Assembly: GCF_022229005.1 (NCBI RefSeq)
Contig: NZ_JAKKFD010000001.1
Span: forward strand, 1 to 64,000
DNA length: 64,000 nucleotides
Source of the DNA: Micromonospora trifolii
Lineage (GTDB): Bacteria; Actinomycetota; Actinomycetes; Mycobacteriales; Micromonosporaceae
Direction: 5' to 3'
The notes beneath the pieces were generated by a model. That model made no database searches, had not been told where the DNA came from, and worked only from the letters and a program-made list of their open reading frames with translations. The position numbers were made by a program, and so were the translations under genes. Position 1 is the stretch's first letter. Each line of letters starts with the position of its first letter. Below, piece after piece: positions 17,527 to 26,055 of this stretch.

Positions 17527-17832
17527 CTGCGCCCTCAGGTCATTCCCGCGGCCCCCGCTCGACGCCGCCGCCCCCGCCCAGGCCGCCACCCTCGGGGCCT
17601 CACGCGGTGGTAGCGCCTGCCCGCCGCACGCCGCCCGTGACGCCGCATCTGCCATGCCGGGGCGCGTCTGACGCGCCGTGCCTGCCACGGGCTCGTCTGA
17701 TGCGGTGCCTGCCTTGCCAAGCCGCGTTCGACGTGCGGTGCCTGCCCCGTCGGGCCGCCTCTGCGTCCGCAGTTGCCCGACGCGCCCGCCCATGCGCGCG
17801 CTCTCACGCTGCCGCGCCCGGCAAGATCCGCA

Positions 17833-17890
17833 CAACATCAGGGAAAGTGCTGCCTCGCGGCGTCCGGAGGCAGCACTTTCCCTGATGTTG
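17833..17890. repeat. Perfect 24-bp inverted repeat (58-bp hairpin)
   Basis: 17833-17856 and 17867-17890 are exact reverse complements with a 10-bp loop. No T-run follows on either strand. It may act as a second, bidirectional terminator or as a palindromic intergenic repeat. Confidence 0.9.
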
Positions 17891-17959
17891 CAGGACGCAA
17901 TGGTGGGGCAGGGTGGTGAGCTTGCCGGCGGCCTCGCTCCCCGCGGAGGTCTCCGCCCG

Positions 17960-18037
17960 CAAGTTCGCGCAACATCCTGGATCTAGTGGCATCCGGCGTG
18001 CCCGACACCACTACATCCAGGATCGAGCACGATCTTG
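17960..18037. repeat. 78-bp hairpin element, family shared with 54943-55020
   Basis: Two 30-nt arms (17960-17989 and 18008-18037), 24 of 30 positions paired, enclose an 18-nt loop. The reverse complement of the right arm matches the left arm of the element at 54943-55020 at 28 of 30 positions, and both elements have the same arm and loop lengths. Confidence 0.85.
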
Positions 18038-18295
18038 GGGTGGAATGCGCCGATCGCCGGGCCTTCGTGCGCTGCCTTCGGGCGTTCGGCGTGGGGCCGG
18101 GGTGCGGGGAGCGGACGTGAGGCGGGCGGCAGGGGCGCCGGAATGCGTGCGGGCGTGCGGACGCGCGGACGCGCGGCCTGGCGGGTGTGCTGAGGGCGTG
18201 CGGACGTCCGGCCTGCGGAAGCCGCGTTCCGGGAGGCGATGCCGGCGGGGCGGCGTCTGCTGCTGGTCGTGGCTGGCGACGACGACGGCGGCCTC

Positions 18296-18432
18296 GTGCG
18301 CCTGCGGCCGTGCGGCCTGGGGACGTCCGGCCTGTGGGCGTGCGCCTGCGGCCGTGCGGCCTGGGGACGTCCGGCCTGTGGGCGTGCGCCTGCGGACGTG
18401 CGGCCTGGGGACGTCCGGCCTGTGGGCGTGCG
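18296..18432. repeat. 44-bp tandem repeat, three copies
   Basis: Units start at 18296, 18340 and 18384, with a partial fourth at 18428; they are nearly identical. A 44-bp period is not a multiple of three, so the array is not maintained for a coding frame. Confidence 0.9.
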
Positions 18433-18471
18433 GATGCCGGCCCACGGGGCCGACGCGCAGGGTCGGGCGGG

Positions 18472-19383
18472 TCAGGTGGTGAGGTCGGCGGTGGGGAGGG
18501 ACGGGCCGTCACCGACCAGGCGGAAGGAGTCGGCGCCGGCGGGTTCGACCAGCCCGTCCTGCACCAGGCCGGCGAGGGCACGGGCGCGTTGCACGTCGTC
18601 GGTCCAGACCTGGTCCAGCCGCTGGTGGGGGACCGGTCCGGTGCTGTCCCGGAGCACTCCGAGCAGCAGACCGCGGACCTGTCGGTCGGTGCCCGCGTAC
18701 CGCTGGGGTCGCCGGGTCGGCCCGGCCGGCGCCTCCTGGCCGGACGCCCGCCAGGCGCAGATCGACTCGACGGGACAGGCGGTGCAGCGCGGTGACCGGG
18801 CTGTGCAGATCACCGCGCCCAGTTCCATGAAGGCGGCGCTGGCCAGCGCCGCCGCGGCCGGTTCCGTCGGGAGCAGTTCCTCGGTGGCGACGAGGTCGGC
18901 TGGTCGGGTGACGGGCCCGGCGTCCGGTTCGCCGGCCACCGCACGGCACACGACCCGCCGTACGTTGGTGTCGACGACCGGGTGCCGCTGACCGTACGCG
19001 AAGGCGGCCACTGCCCGCGCGGTGTAGGTGCCGACGCCGGGCAGCGCGAGCAGGTGCTCCAGCCGGTCCGGCACCTGGCCGCCGTGCCGGTCGACGATCG
19101 CGACGGCGCATTCGCGCAGCCGGACCGCCCGACGGGGGTAGCCGAGACGCCCCCACATCCGGATCGCCTCGGCTGGGGTGTCCGCCGCCAACGCGGCCGG
19201 ATCGGGCCAGCGGGCCAGCCATGCCTGCCAGGCCGGCACCACCCGGACCACTGGTGTCTGCTGGAGCATGACCTCGCTGACCAGGATGGCCCACGGGGTG
19301 ACGCCGGGCTCGCGCCACGGCAGGTCACGGGCGTGCTGCTGGAACCACCGGCTGACCACTGTGGCGAAGTCGGGTTGAGTCAT
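18472..19383 (-). CDS. mutY: A/G-specific adenine glycosylase
   Basis: MutY removes adenine mispaired with 8-oxoguanine. The 303-residue protein has the HhH-GPD fold: EVMLQQTPV near residue 39, the helix-hairpin-helix LPGVGTYTARAVAAFAYG followed by VDTNVRRV with the catalytic Asp, and the [4Fe-4S] cluster motif C-x6-C-x2-C-x5-C (CTARSPRCTACPVESIC). A full NUDIX-like C-terminal domain of the E. coli enzyme is not evident; only about 70 residues follow the cluster, as in other short actinobacterial MutY proteins. The start is ATG at 19383. It is divergent from the ACT-domain gene and converges with clpC across the repeat-rich spacer. Confidence 0.95.
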   Translation of the reverse strand: MTQPDFATVVSRWFQQHARDLPWREPGVTPWAILVSEVMLQQTPVVRVVPAWQAWLARWPDPAALAADTPAEAIRMWGRLGYPRRAVRLRECAVAIVDRHGGQVPDRLEHLLALPGVGTYTARAVAAFAYGQRHPVVDTNVRRVVCRAVAGEPDAGPVTRPADLVATEELLPTEPAAAALASAAFMELGAVICTARSPRCTACPVESICAWRASGQEAPAGPTRRPQRYAGTDRQVRGLLLGVLRDSTGPVPHQRLDQVWTDDVQRARALAGLVQDGLVEPAGADSFRLVGDGPSLPTADLTT

Positions 19384-19479
19384 GACGTCGTCGATGATGT
19401 CACGCCCGGCGTTCCCGTTTGGTGGGCGGCTCGGGCGGGGTGCCACGTCGTCGTTCGGCGGACGGGGGAGAATGCGCGG

Positions 19480-19992
19480 ATGAACGAGCTCGCGATCACC
19501 GTCATCGGTCGGGACCGGCCGGGCATCGTGGCCGACGTCGCGGAGGTGCTGGCCCGACTGGGCGCGAACCTCACCGACAGCACGATGACGCGGCTGCGGG
19601 GGCATTTCGCGATGACCCTCATCTGCACCGGTCCAGCCGCCGCCGAGGTCGAGGCCGCGCTGGCGTCGCTGGCCGCCGAGGGTCAGCTGCTGGCGACGGT
19701 ACGCGCTGTCACCCCGGACGGCGATGTTCCTCCGGCGGGTGAGCCGTACGTGATGGCGGTGCACGGTTCGGACCGGATGGGGATCGTCGCGGCGATGACG
19801 CGGGTGCTGGTGGACGCCGGAGGGAATGTCACCGACCTGAGTACCCGGTTGACCGGTGCGCTGTACGTGGTCCTGGCGGAGGTCGAGTTGCCGGCCGGTG
19901 TGGCGGGCACACTGATCGACCGGTTGCACCGGACGGCTGCCGAGATGGGCGTGGAGGTCACCCTCCGGCCGGCGGACCCGGATCTGTTGTGA
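19480..19992 (+). CDS. Double ACT-domain protein
   Basis: The 170-residue protein consists of two ACT domains: residues about 3-80 (ELAITVIGRDRPGIVADVAEVLARLGANL, given as its beginning) and about 90-165 (MAVHGSDRMGIVAAMTRVLVDAGGN). This is the architecture of glycine-cleavage-system repressor-like (GcvR) and other amino-acid-sensing proteins; there is no catalytic domain, so it is not a formyltetrahydrofolate deformylase. The ligand is unknown. Its TGA overlaps the GTG of def (GTGA), implying translational coupling, so the two may act on the same process, possibly one-carbon or amino acid status around translation (inference). Confidence 0.82.
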   Translation: MNELAITVIGRDRPGIVADVAEVLARLGANLTDSTMTRLRGHFAMTLICTGPAAAEVEAALASLAAEGQLLATVRAVTPDGDVPPAGEPYVMAVHGSDRMGIVAAMTRVLVDAGGNVTDLSTRLTGALYVVLAEVELPAGVAGTLIDRLHRTAAEMGVEVTLRPADPDLL

Positions 19993-20561
19993 CCGGCGAG
20001 GAGCGCGGGCCGGATGTCGGCCTGGGGGACTGGACACCGGAGTCGCTGGACGTGCCGGGCGAGGTGCGGGCTGTGGTGTCCGCCCCGCATCCGGTGTTGA
20101 GTCGGGCCGCGGACGAGGTCGACCCCACGGCGAAGGAGACGGTCCAACTCGCGGCGGACCTGATAGCCACCATGAAGGTCTCGCCGGGCTGCGTCGGGCT
20201 GGCCGCGCCGCAGGTAGGGGTGGGCGCTCGGGTCTTCGCCGTCGACGTGACGGGGCACCCGAAGGCGGTGACGGTGCACGGCGTCTTCGTGTTGTGCAAC
20301 GCGCGCGTGGTCGAGGCGACGCGGTGGAAGCCGGGCCGGGAGGGCTGCATGTCGGTGCCGGACCTGACCGGGGACGTGAAGCGGGCCAGCCGGCTGGTGG
20401 TGGAGGGTGATCTGCCGGGCAGCGGCGAGCCGGTCCGGCTGGTGACCGACGGCTTCGAGGCCCGGGCGTTGCAGCACGAGATCGACCACTGCGCGGGGCT
20501 ACTCTTCCTGGACCGGGTGGCCGGTGCGCACGCGGTCTATCAGCGCAAGGTCTACCTGTGA
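19989..20561 (+). CDS. def: Peptide deformylase
   Basis: Def removes the formyl group from the N-terminal methionine of nascent proteins. The 190-residue protein has all three family motifs: GCVGLAAPQVG (motif 1, GxGLAAPQ), EGCMSVP (motif 2, normally EGCLS, with the metal-binding Cys) and QHEIDHCAG (motif 3, HExxH). The Leu-to-Met change in motif 2 is mild. The GTG at 19989 overlaps the stop of the ACT gene. The N-terminus is extended by about 25 residues relative to compact deformylases. Confidence 0.96.
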   Translation: MTGEERGPDVGLGDWTPESLDVPGEVRAVVSAPHPVLSRAADEVDPTAKETVQLAADLIATMKVSPGCVGLAAPQVGVGARVFAVDVTGHPKAVTVHGVFVLCNARVVEATRWKPGREGCMSVPDLTGDVKRASRLVVEGDLPGSGEPVRLVTDGFEARALQHEIDHCAGLLFLDRVAGAHAVYQRKVYL

Positions 20562-20667
20562 TCGGGTGCCGGACCGTCCCCAGTGGAGGGTGGTGCGGGC
20601 GCCTCGGAGTGGCTCCGGCGCGTCGCGCGGCACTGCCGGGTACGGCGCGGCTACGGTGGAGGGCATC

Positions 20668-21384
20668 ATGCGTCTGACGGTCGGCCCCCTGCCACCCGCC
20701 GTGTACTGGCGGCGTCGCGCCGTCGTACTCGGAGCGGGGTTTCTGTTCCTGATTGTCCTGCTCTACTCCTGCACCGGTTCGGGTCGTTCCGGCGGTCAGG
20801 AGCCGAAGGCCGGAGGTTCGCCGTCGGCAACGTCCGCCGCGACGTCTGGTCCCGTTGGGCCGGTGCTGACACCGCAGACCGGCGCTCCGTCGTCGTCGGC
20901 CTCCGCTGATGCGGGTCCGACGAGTCCGAGCCCGGCGATCACCAGCAACACTCCACCGCTGGGCGCGGCGGCCGGTTCGGAGGATGACGGCACCTGCACC
21001 GACGGGGAGATCAGCGTGATCTCGTCGGCGAGCCCGACCTCGGTGCAGCGCGGCGCGGTGGTCGAGCTGCAACTGAGGATCAAGAACACGTCTAACCGGA
21101 CGTGCAGTCGCAACGTCGGCGCCGACCTCCAGGAGATCTTCATCAAGTCCGGTGCCGAGAAGGTCTGGTCGTCGGACACCTGCGGCAAGGTCCAGGGCTC
21201 GGACCCGCAGTCCTTCACGCCGAACTTCGAGCGCTCCTACGAGGTGCCGTGGAACGGGCGGGACACCAGCCGCTGTGACGGCGCGCTGGCCGCCGGGCCG
21301 TTCCCGCCGGCCGGGTCGTACCAGGTGTTCGCCCGGGTGGGCACGAAGCTCAGCGACCCGGTGAAGCTCACCGTCACCGGCTGA
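20668..21384 (+). CDS. Membrane-anchored extracellular protein of unknown function
   Basis: The 238-residue protein has a short cytoplasmic segment, one membrane helix (VVLGAGFLFLIVLLYS, about 24-39), a Ser/Thr/Pro-rich linker (about 42-105) and a C-terminal beta-rich domain with four or more cysteines (TCTDGEISV, RTCSRNV, SDTCGK, SRCDG) that ends GSYQVFARVGTKLSDPVKLTVTG. The fold resembles Ig-like or BsuPI-type domains, but I cannot name the family with confidence. In M. tuberculosis a membrane protein (Rv3587c) holds the same position next to disA. A -10-like TACGGT and a GGAGGG ribosome binding site precede the ATG. It converges with disA, 6 bp apart. Confidence 0.7.
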   Translation: MRLTVGPLPPAVYWRRRAVVLGAGFLFLIVLLYSCTGSGRSGGQEPKAGGSPSATSAATSGPVGPVLTPQTGAPSSSASADAGPTSPSPAITSNTPPLGAAAGSEDDGTCTDGEISVISSASPTSVQRGAVVELQLRIKNTSNRTCSRNVGADLQEIFIKSGAEKVWSSDTCGKVQGSDPQSFTPNFERSYEVPWNGRDTSRCDGALAAGPFPPAGSYQVFARVGTKLSDPVKLTVTG

Positions 21385-21390
21385 GCACTG

Positions 21391-22575
21391 TCAGACGTAG
21401 CGTTCCAGGATGGATGCCTCGGCGAGCCGGGAGAGCCCCTCACGGACGCCGCGGGCACGGGCGTCGCCGACCCCTTCGACGGCTTGCAGGTCTTCCACTG
21501 TCGCGCCGAGCAGACGCTGGAGGCTGCCGAAGTGCAGCACCAGGCGATCGACCACTGCCACCGGTAGCCGGGGCACCTTGGCCAGCAGTCGGAAGCCGCG
21601 CGGGCTGACCGCGGCGTCGAGCGCGTCGGACGCGGCCGGGTAACCGATCGCCTTGGCCACCGCCACCAGGTCGATCAGCTCGGTGGCACCGAGCAGGTCC
21701 AGCTCGACGAGAGCCTCGTCCAGGGTGCGCGACTTGCGGCCGACGGGGAGGTAGTCCCGGATGACCAGAGTGCGGTCGGCGTCCACGCCGGCCATCAGCT
21801 CGTCGAGTTGCAGGGCGAGTAGGCGACCGTCGGTGCCCAGCTCCACCACGTAACCGGCGATCTCGTCGGCGATCCGGCGAACCATCTCCAGCCGCTGCAC
21901 CACTGCCACCGCGTCCCGCACGGTGACCAGATCTTCGATCTCCAGGGCGGAGAGCGTGCCGGAGACCTCGTCCAGCCGGAGCTTGTAGCGCTCCAGGGTG
22001 GCGAGCGCCTGGTTGGCGCGGGAGAGGATGGCCGCCGAGTCGTCGAGCACGTGCCGTTGGCCGTTGACGTAGAGGCTGATGATCCGCATCGACTGGCTGA
22101 CCGATATGACCGGATAGCCGGTCTGGCGGGCCACCCGCTCGGCGGTGCGGTGCCGGGTGCCGGACTCTTCCGTCGGGATGGACGGGTCGGGCATCAGGTG
22201 CACGGCCGCCCGGACGATTCGGGTGCCGTCGCTGGAGAGCACGACAGCGCCGTCCATCTTGCACAGCTCGCGCACGCGCGTCGCGGAGAACTCCACGTCC
22301 AGCGGGAAGCCGCCGGTGCAGAGGCCCTCGACCACCTTGTCGTAGCCGAGCACGATGAGCGCGCCCGTGCGACCCCGCAGGATGCGCTCCAGACCGTCGC
22401 GCAGGGCGGTGCCCGGGGCCATCAGGGCGAGGTTGGCTCGTAGCGGATCTCCGGCGCTCCCGGCGGCCCCCGCAGTCACGCTCACGCTGATCGGGCGGGC
22501 GGGCGAGCCCACGGCGCCGGTGCGCGCCTGGGGCGGCGCGCCGGCTGGCTTGGTGGTATCGCGGTCGATCGGCAC
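21391..22575 (-). CDS. disA: Diadenylate cyclase, DNA-integrity scanning protein
   Basis: DisA makes cyclic di-AMP from two ATP and monitors DNA branch structures. The roughly 394-residue protein has a DAC domain with the catalytic motifs MDGAVVLS and [12 protein letters not shown], a central helical linker, and C-terminal helix-hairpin-helix DNA-binding repeats ([22 protein letters not shown] region). An N-terminal extension of about 45 low-complexity residues precedes the core and is absent from Bacillus DisA. The start is GTG at 22575, because a leaderless -10 box (TAGACT) lies 6 bp upstream; the GTG two codons earlier would abut that box. radA is next upstream on the same strand, as in other actinobacteria. 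Confidence 0.96.
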   Translation of the reverse strand: MPIDRDTTKPAGAPPQARTGAVGSPARPISVSVTAGAAGSAGDPLRANLALMAPGTALRDGLERILRGRTGALIVLGYDKVVEGLCTGGFPLDVEFSATRVRELCKMDGAVVLSSDGTRIVRAAVHLMPDPSIPTEESGTRHRTAERVARQTGYPVISVSQSMRIISLYVNGQRHVLDDSAAILSRANQALATLERYKLRLDEVSGTLSALEIEDLVTVRDAVAVVQRLEMVRRIADEIAGYVVELGTDGRLLALQLDELMAGVDADRTLVIRDYLPVGRKSRTLDEALVELDLLGATELIDLVAVAKAIGYPAASDALDAAVSPRGFRLLAKVPRLPVAVVDRLVLHFGSLQRLLGATVEDLQAVEGVGDARARGVREGLSRLAEASILERYV

Positions 22576-22581
22576 GGGCAC

Positions 22582-22587
22582 AGTCTA
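22582..22587 (-). promoter_or_regulatory. -10 hexamer TAGACT, leaderless disA promoter
   Basis: On the minus strand TAGACT is followed by 6 bp and the GTG at 22575. No ribosome binding site is visible. It shows that disA can be transcribed separately from radA. Confidence 0.6.
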
Positions 22588-22706
22588 CGGACTGCCGTGC
22601 GGTGGGTGCTGTCGTGGTTACTGTGATGTGTCACGATGCCGCCCTTTCCAACGTCTCCCGCTTGCGACGTGCTGTCCGGTTTCGCCGCCCTCGTCGGCAC
22701 GGTGGG

Positions 22707-24164
22707 TCACTCGGCGGACGCGCGGGCCGCATGGTGCAGTGCCGAACGGACGTCGGTGACCTCGGTCACCTGCATCTGCCCGGGGCCGGCGCCGGTGCTG
22801 GCCGGGCTGCAGCCGGGCGGCACCAGGGCCACCTTGAACCCAAGCCGGGCGGCCTCGGCCAGCCGGCGCGGCACCGCCCCGACCCGGCGAACCTCGCCGG
22901 TCAGCCCCACCTCACCGATCGCCACCAGGTGCGGCGCGATCGCCAGGTTGAGCCCTCCGGAGGCCACCGCCAGCGCCACCGCCAGGTCGGCGGCCGGTTC
23001 CACCACGCGTATTCCGCCCACTGTGGCGGCGAAGACCTCCCGGTCGTGCAGGGTCAGCCGCTCGGTGCGCCGTTGCAGCACAGCGAGCACCATCGCCAGT
23101 CGGGCCGAGTCGAGGCCGGAGACGGTGCGTCGGGGAGAGCCCGCGACTGTCGCGCCGATCAGCGCCTGCACCTCGGTGACCAGGGCCCGTCGCCCCTCCA
23201 TGGCCACCGTCACGCAGGTGCCGGGGACCGGCTCCGCGTAGCGGGTCAGGAACAGCCCGGACGGGTCGGCCAGGCTGCTGATGCCGCCCTCGTGCATCTC
23301 GAAGCAGCCGACCTCGTCGGCCGCGCCGAACCTGTTCTTCACGCCTCGCACCAGGCGCAGCGACGAGTGCTTGTCGCCCTCGAAGTGCAGCACCACATCG
23401 ACCAGGTGCTCCAGCACCCGAGGCCCGGCCACCTGGCCGTCCTTGGTGACGTGCCCGACCAGCACTGTGGCGATGCCCCGTTCCTTGGCGACCGAGACCA
23501 GCGCGGCGGTGACCGCGCGGACCTGGGTCACCCCACCGGGCACCCCCTCGGTGCCGGTGGTCGAGATGGTCTGCACCGAGTCGAGCACCAGCAGGCCCGG
23601 CTTGACCGCGTCGAGGTGACCGAGCACCGAGCCCAGGTCGCTCTCCGCAGCGAGGTAGAGCTGCTCGTGCAGGGTGCCCATCCGTTCGGCGCGCAGGCGC
23701 ACCTGACTGACCGACTCTTCGCCGCTGACCACCAGTGAGGGGCTGCCGGCACCGACCGCCCACTGCTGCGCCACGTCGAGCAGGAGGGTCGACTTGCCCA
23801 CGCCGGGCTCGCCGGCGAGCAACACCACGGCGCCGGGGACAAGGCCACCGCCGAGCACCCGGTCGAGCTCGCTCACCCCGGTGGGCACGGCGCGGGCCGG
23901 GGCGGCGCTGATGGTGGCGATCGGTCGGGCCGGCTCGGACGGCATCCGGGAGCTGACCACGCGACCGGCGACGGTCGGGCCGGTGACGGTGCTCTCGACC
24001 ACCGCGCCCCACTCGCCGCACTCGGGGCAGCGCCCCACCCACTTGGGCGGCTGGTGCCCGCAGGCGTCGCACTGGTAGGCCGGACGCGGCTCGCGGGTGG
24101 TGGACCGACCACGGGCGGCACCGGCCGTGCCGCCGCGCGGAGGGGTCGATCGGGAGGTGGTCAC
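22707..24164 (-). CDS. radA: DNA repair protein RadA (Sms)
   Basis: RadA promotes branch migration during recombinational repair. The 485-residue protein has an N-terminal C4 zinc finger (CDACGHQPPKWVGRCPEC, about residues 34-51), a RecA-like ATPase with Walker A GEPGVGKST, the RadA-specific KNRFG motif (GVKNRFGAADEVG) and a C-terminal Lon-protease-like domain without the catalytic Ser. Start is GTG at 24164 with a leaderless -10 box upstream. It is followed by disA after 125 bp, a widespread pairing: DisA and RadA interact in Bacillus and RadA modulates c-di-AMP synthesis in characterised systems. Confidence 0.97.
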   Translation of the reverse strand: MTTSRSTPPRGGTAGAARGRSTTREPRPAYQCDACGHQPPKWVGRCPECGEWGAVVESTVTGPTVAGRVVSSRMPSEPARPIATISAAPARAVPTGVSELDRVLGGGLVPGAVVLLAGEPGVGKSTLLLDVAQQWAVGAGSPSLVVSGEESVSQVRLRAERMGTLHEQLYLAAESDLGSVLGHLDAVKPGLLVLDSVQTISTTGTEGVPGGVTQVRAVTAALVSVAKERGIATVLVGHVTKDGQVAGPRVLEHLVDVVLHFEGDKHSSLRLVRGVKNRFGAADEVGCFEMHEGGISSLADPSGLFLTRYAEPVPGTCVTVAMEGRRALVTEVQALIGATVAGSPRRTVSGLDSARLAMVLAVLQRRTERLTLHDREVFAATVGGIRVVEPAADLAVALAVASGGLNLAIAPHLVAIGEVGLTGEVRRVGAVPRRLAEAARLGFKVALVPPGCSPASTGAGPGQMQVTEVTDVRSALHHAARASAE

Positions 24165-24170
24165 ATCAGG

Positions 24171-24176
24171 ACGCTA
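24171..24176 (-). promoter_or_regulatory. -10 hexamer TAGCGT, leaderless radA promoter
   Basis: On the minus strand TAGCGT is followed by 6 bp and the radA GTG at 24164. It sits just after the terminator of the upstream lipoprotein gene. Confidence 0.55.
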
Positions 24177-24193
24177 GCCCTCGCGTACGACGA

Positions 24194-24231
24194 AAACACC
24201 CCGGCGTGGTGGTCACCACGCCGGGGCGTTT
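24194..24231 (-). terminator. Intrinsic terminator of the LpqE-like lipoprotein gene
   Basis: A perfect 13-bp GC stem (24199-24211 with 24214-24226) is extended by AAAC/GTTT pairing and, read on the minus strand, is followed by TTTTC. It lies 19 bp after the lipoprotein stop at 24250. Confidence 0.9.
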
Positions 24232-24249
24232 GTCGATGTGCGGGTCGGG

Positions 24250-25029
24250 TCACTCGTGGGTGGTGCCGCCCTCGTCGCCCTCGTAGCCGCCCTCGCGCTC
24301 GATGATCGGCGACGGAGGGGCCGCCGGGGTGAGCGGCACCGCGACCGGTGCCTGACCGGTGACCGTGTTGCCGTTGCCGAAGTCGAAGGTCACGACGACG
24401 TTCTGGCCGGAGCGCAGCGCCTCGGTCAGGCCGATCAGCCGGAGCTGGGTGGTGGCCTCGGAGTTGAACTGGATGTAGCTCAACGGCGCCAGCTCGATCC
24501 GGGCCGGCTGACCCGGGGCCGAGGGGCTGGCCGATCCGGACGCCCGCGCCGACTCCGGGGCGGACGGGGTGGCCGAGGACGACCCGGTCTCGGACGGCGT
24601 CACCGACGGGGTCGGCGAACCGGACGTCGAGTTCGACGGGCTGCCCGAACCGGACGGCGACGGGCTCATGGAGGCGGACTCCGAGGCGGACGGCGACGGG
24701 CTCGCCGAGCCGCCGCTGATCACCACCTCGCGGGCGCTCTCCGTGGTGACGGTGACAGTCACCGTCTCCTTGGAGTCGTTGTAGATCACCGCGCCGAGCC
24801 CGGCGTCCTGGCCGGCCTTGTAACCCTCGGTGCCCGGGAAGTCAACGAGCAGGCCTCGCACCGAGAAGGAACCGTTGCTGGTCGTGAGGCTGACGCCCTG
24901 AACCGACGGCTCCTTCAACGCGGTCTCGGCGATCTGACCGGTGCCGCATCCGGAAGCCAGCAGGCTGGCCGCCGCAATCCCGGACAGCAACAGGGCCGCC
25001 CGCCGGGATCCTCTGATCGAGCGCGTCAC
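24250..25029 (-). CDS. LpqE-like lipoprotein with a serine-rich insertion
   Basis: The 259-residue protein has a lipoprotein signal (lipobox LLASGC, Cys28). The flanking parts VRGLLVDFPGTEGYKAGQDA and LAPLSYIQFNS...IGLTEAL resemble the LpqE/DUF461 group related to copper chaperone PCu(A)C, and LpqE (Rv3584) occupies this place beside radA in M. tuberculosis. A Ser/Pro/Glu-rich stretch of about 65 residues (105-172) splits the domain. The His/Met ligand set of PCu(A)C is missing: there is no internal Met outside the Ser-rich tract, so copper binding is doubtful. The GTG at 25029 is preceded by GAGGAGGA, an excellent ribosome binding site, which decides this start over a longer reading. Confidence 0.75.
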   Translation of the reverse strand: MTRSIRGSRRAALLLSGIAAASLLASGCGTGQIAETALKEPSVQGVSLTTSNGSFSVRGLLVDFPGTEGYKAGQDAGLGAVIYNDSKETVTVTVTTESAREVVISGGSASPSPSASESASMSPSPSGSGSPSNSTSGSPTPSVTPSETGSSSATPSAPESARASGSASPSAPGQPARIELAPLSYIQFNSEATTQLRLIGLTEALRSGQNVVVTFDFGNGNTVTGQAPVAVPLTPAAPPSPIIEREGGYEGDEGGTTHE

Positions 25030-25169
25030 GTCGGTCCTCCTCGTCACAATCCCCACCCGGGCCGTACGCCGGGCACGGTGGCCATACCCGCGCAGACCGC
25101 GCTCCAGGGTAGTTGGGACTGATCGAGGCCCGCACGCGGACCCGGCAATGCCACCTGCCCGGGTGGCGT

Positions 25170-26009
25170 TCACACCACCCGACCGCTCGCCACCAGCAGA
25201 ACCACGTCGATCAGGGCCACCAGCATCACCGCCCGGAAGGCCGCCACCGGCCGCCGGCCGGCCCGGATCGCCGAGCGCCCGGCGTACCAGCTCAGCGGCG
25301 GCACCACGGCGGCCGTGCCGACCGCCGCCCAGCCGATCGCCGACGGCGGCCCGGGTGGTCCGAGGACAAGTGTCGCGGTCGCCGCGAGGAGGAGACCCGC
25401 CGCTGCCACCCGGCTGCCGGCGGCGCCCAGCCGATGGGGCAGGCCGCGCACGCCGGTGCGGGCGTCGTCGGCCAGGTCGGGCAGCACGTTGGCGAAGTGG
25501 GCGCCGGCGCCCAGGCAGGCCGCCGCCGTCACCAGCCAGACCGGCGGGGCCGGCTGACCGGGCAGCGCCAGCACCACGAAGGCGGGCAGCGCGCCGAACG
25601 ACACGGCGTAGGGCAGCACCGAGAACGCTGTCGCCTTGAGCGGCCAGTCGTAGAGCAGGGCGGAGACCAGGGCGAGTGTCAGCCAGAACGCCGCCACCGG
25701 GTTGGTGGTCAGCGCCAGCAGCGGGCAGGCCACAGCGGCCGCCGCTGCGGCCCAGGCCGTCACGCGTCGACCGACCGCGCCACTGGCGACCGGTTTGTCG
25801 GTACGCCCCACAGTGGCGTCCCGCTCGGCGTCCAGCGCGTCGTTGGTCCAGCCGACGGCGAGTTGGCTGGCCAGCACGGCGAGTACCACCGAGACGATTC
25901 CGGCCGGCCGGTGGCCCACTCCCCAGGCCAGCAGACCGGCCACCGTGGTCACCGCTGCGGCCGGTTCCGGATGGCTCGCTCTGACCAGCCCTAACACCCT
26001 CGACGACAT
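25170..26009 (-). CDS. UbiA-family prenyltransferase
   Basis: The 279-residue integral membrane enzyme has about eight hydrophobic helices. The two Mg-diphosphate motifs are NDALDAERD (N-D-x2-D-x3-D, about residues 56-64) and DLADDARTG, with YDWPLKAT between them, so it should transfer a prenyl chain to an aromatic or quinone-like acceptor. Divergent from a methyltransferase, flavoenzyme and type III PKS, it most likely prenylates the alkyl-phenol made by that locus (inference). Codon 6 is TTA, a rare leucine codon in such GC-rich genomes read by the bldA tRNA in streptomycetes, so translation may be developmentally gated. Start at ATG 26009 is tentative because no ribosome binding site is seen. 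Confidence 0.85.
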   Translation of the reverse strand: MSSRVLGLVRASHPEPAAAVTTVAGLLAWGVGHRPAGIVSVVLAVLASQLAVGWTNDALDAERDATVGRTDKPVASGAVGRRVTAWAAAAAAVACPLLALTTNPVAAFWLTLALVSALLYDWPLKATAFSVLPYAVSFGALPAFVVLALPGQPAPPVWLVTAAACLGAGAHFANVLPDLADDARTGVRGLPHRLGAAGSRVAAAGLLLAATATLVLGPPGPPSAIGWAAVGTAAVVPPLSWYAGRSAIRAGRRPVAAFRAVMLVALIDVVLLVASGRVV

Positions 26010-26055
26010 AAGGGAAGTCTGGTCGTTACCGAGCAGTCGTGCCACGCTCGGTTCC

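Larger units (their letters stand above)
17527..18471. other. Repeat-rich intergenic spacer between clpC and mutY
   Basis: About 945 bp with no credible gene: all open frames here are low-complexity and unsupported. It holds degenerate repeats around 17640-17770 (GGTGCCTGCC units), a perfect 24-bp-stem hairpin (17833-17890), a 78-bp hairpin element shared with 54943-55020 (17960-18037), and a 44-bp tandem array (18296-18432). The flanking genes converge on it. Confidence 0.75.

Noticed and set aside
17527..18471. Several open frames across the clpC-mutY spacer
   Set aside because: All have repeat-driven Arg/Pro/Ala composition, no ribosome binding sites and no stable domain; the 44-bp array breaks frame.
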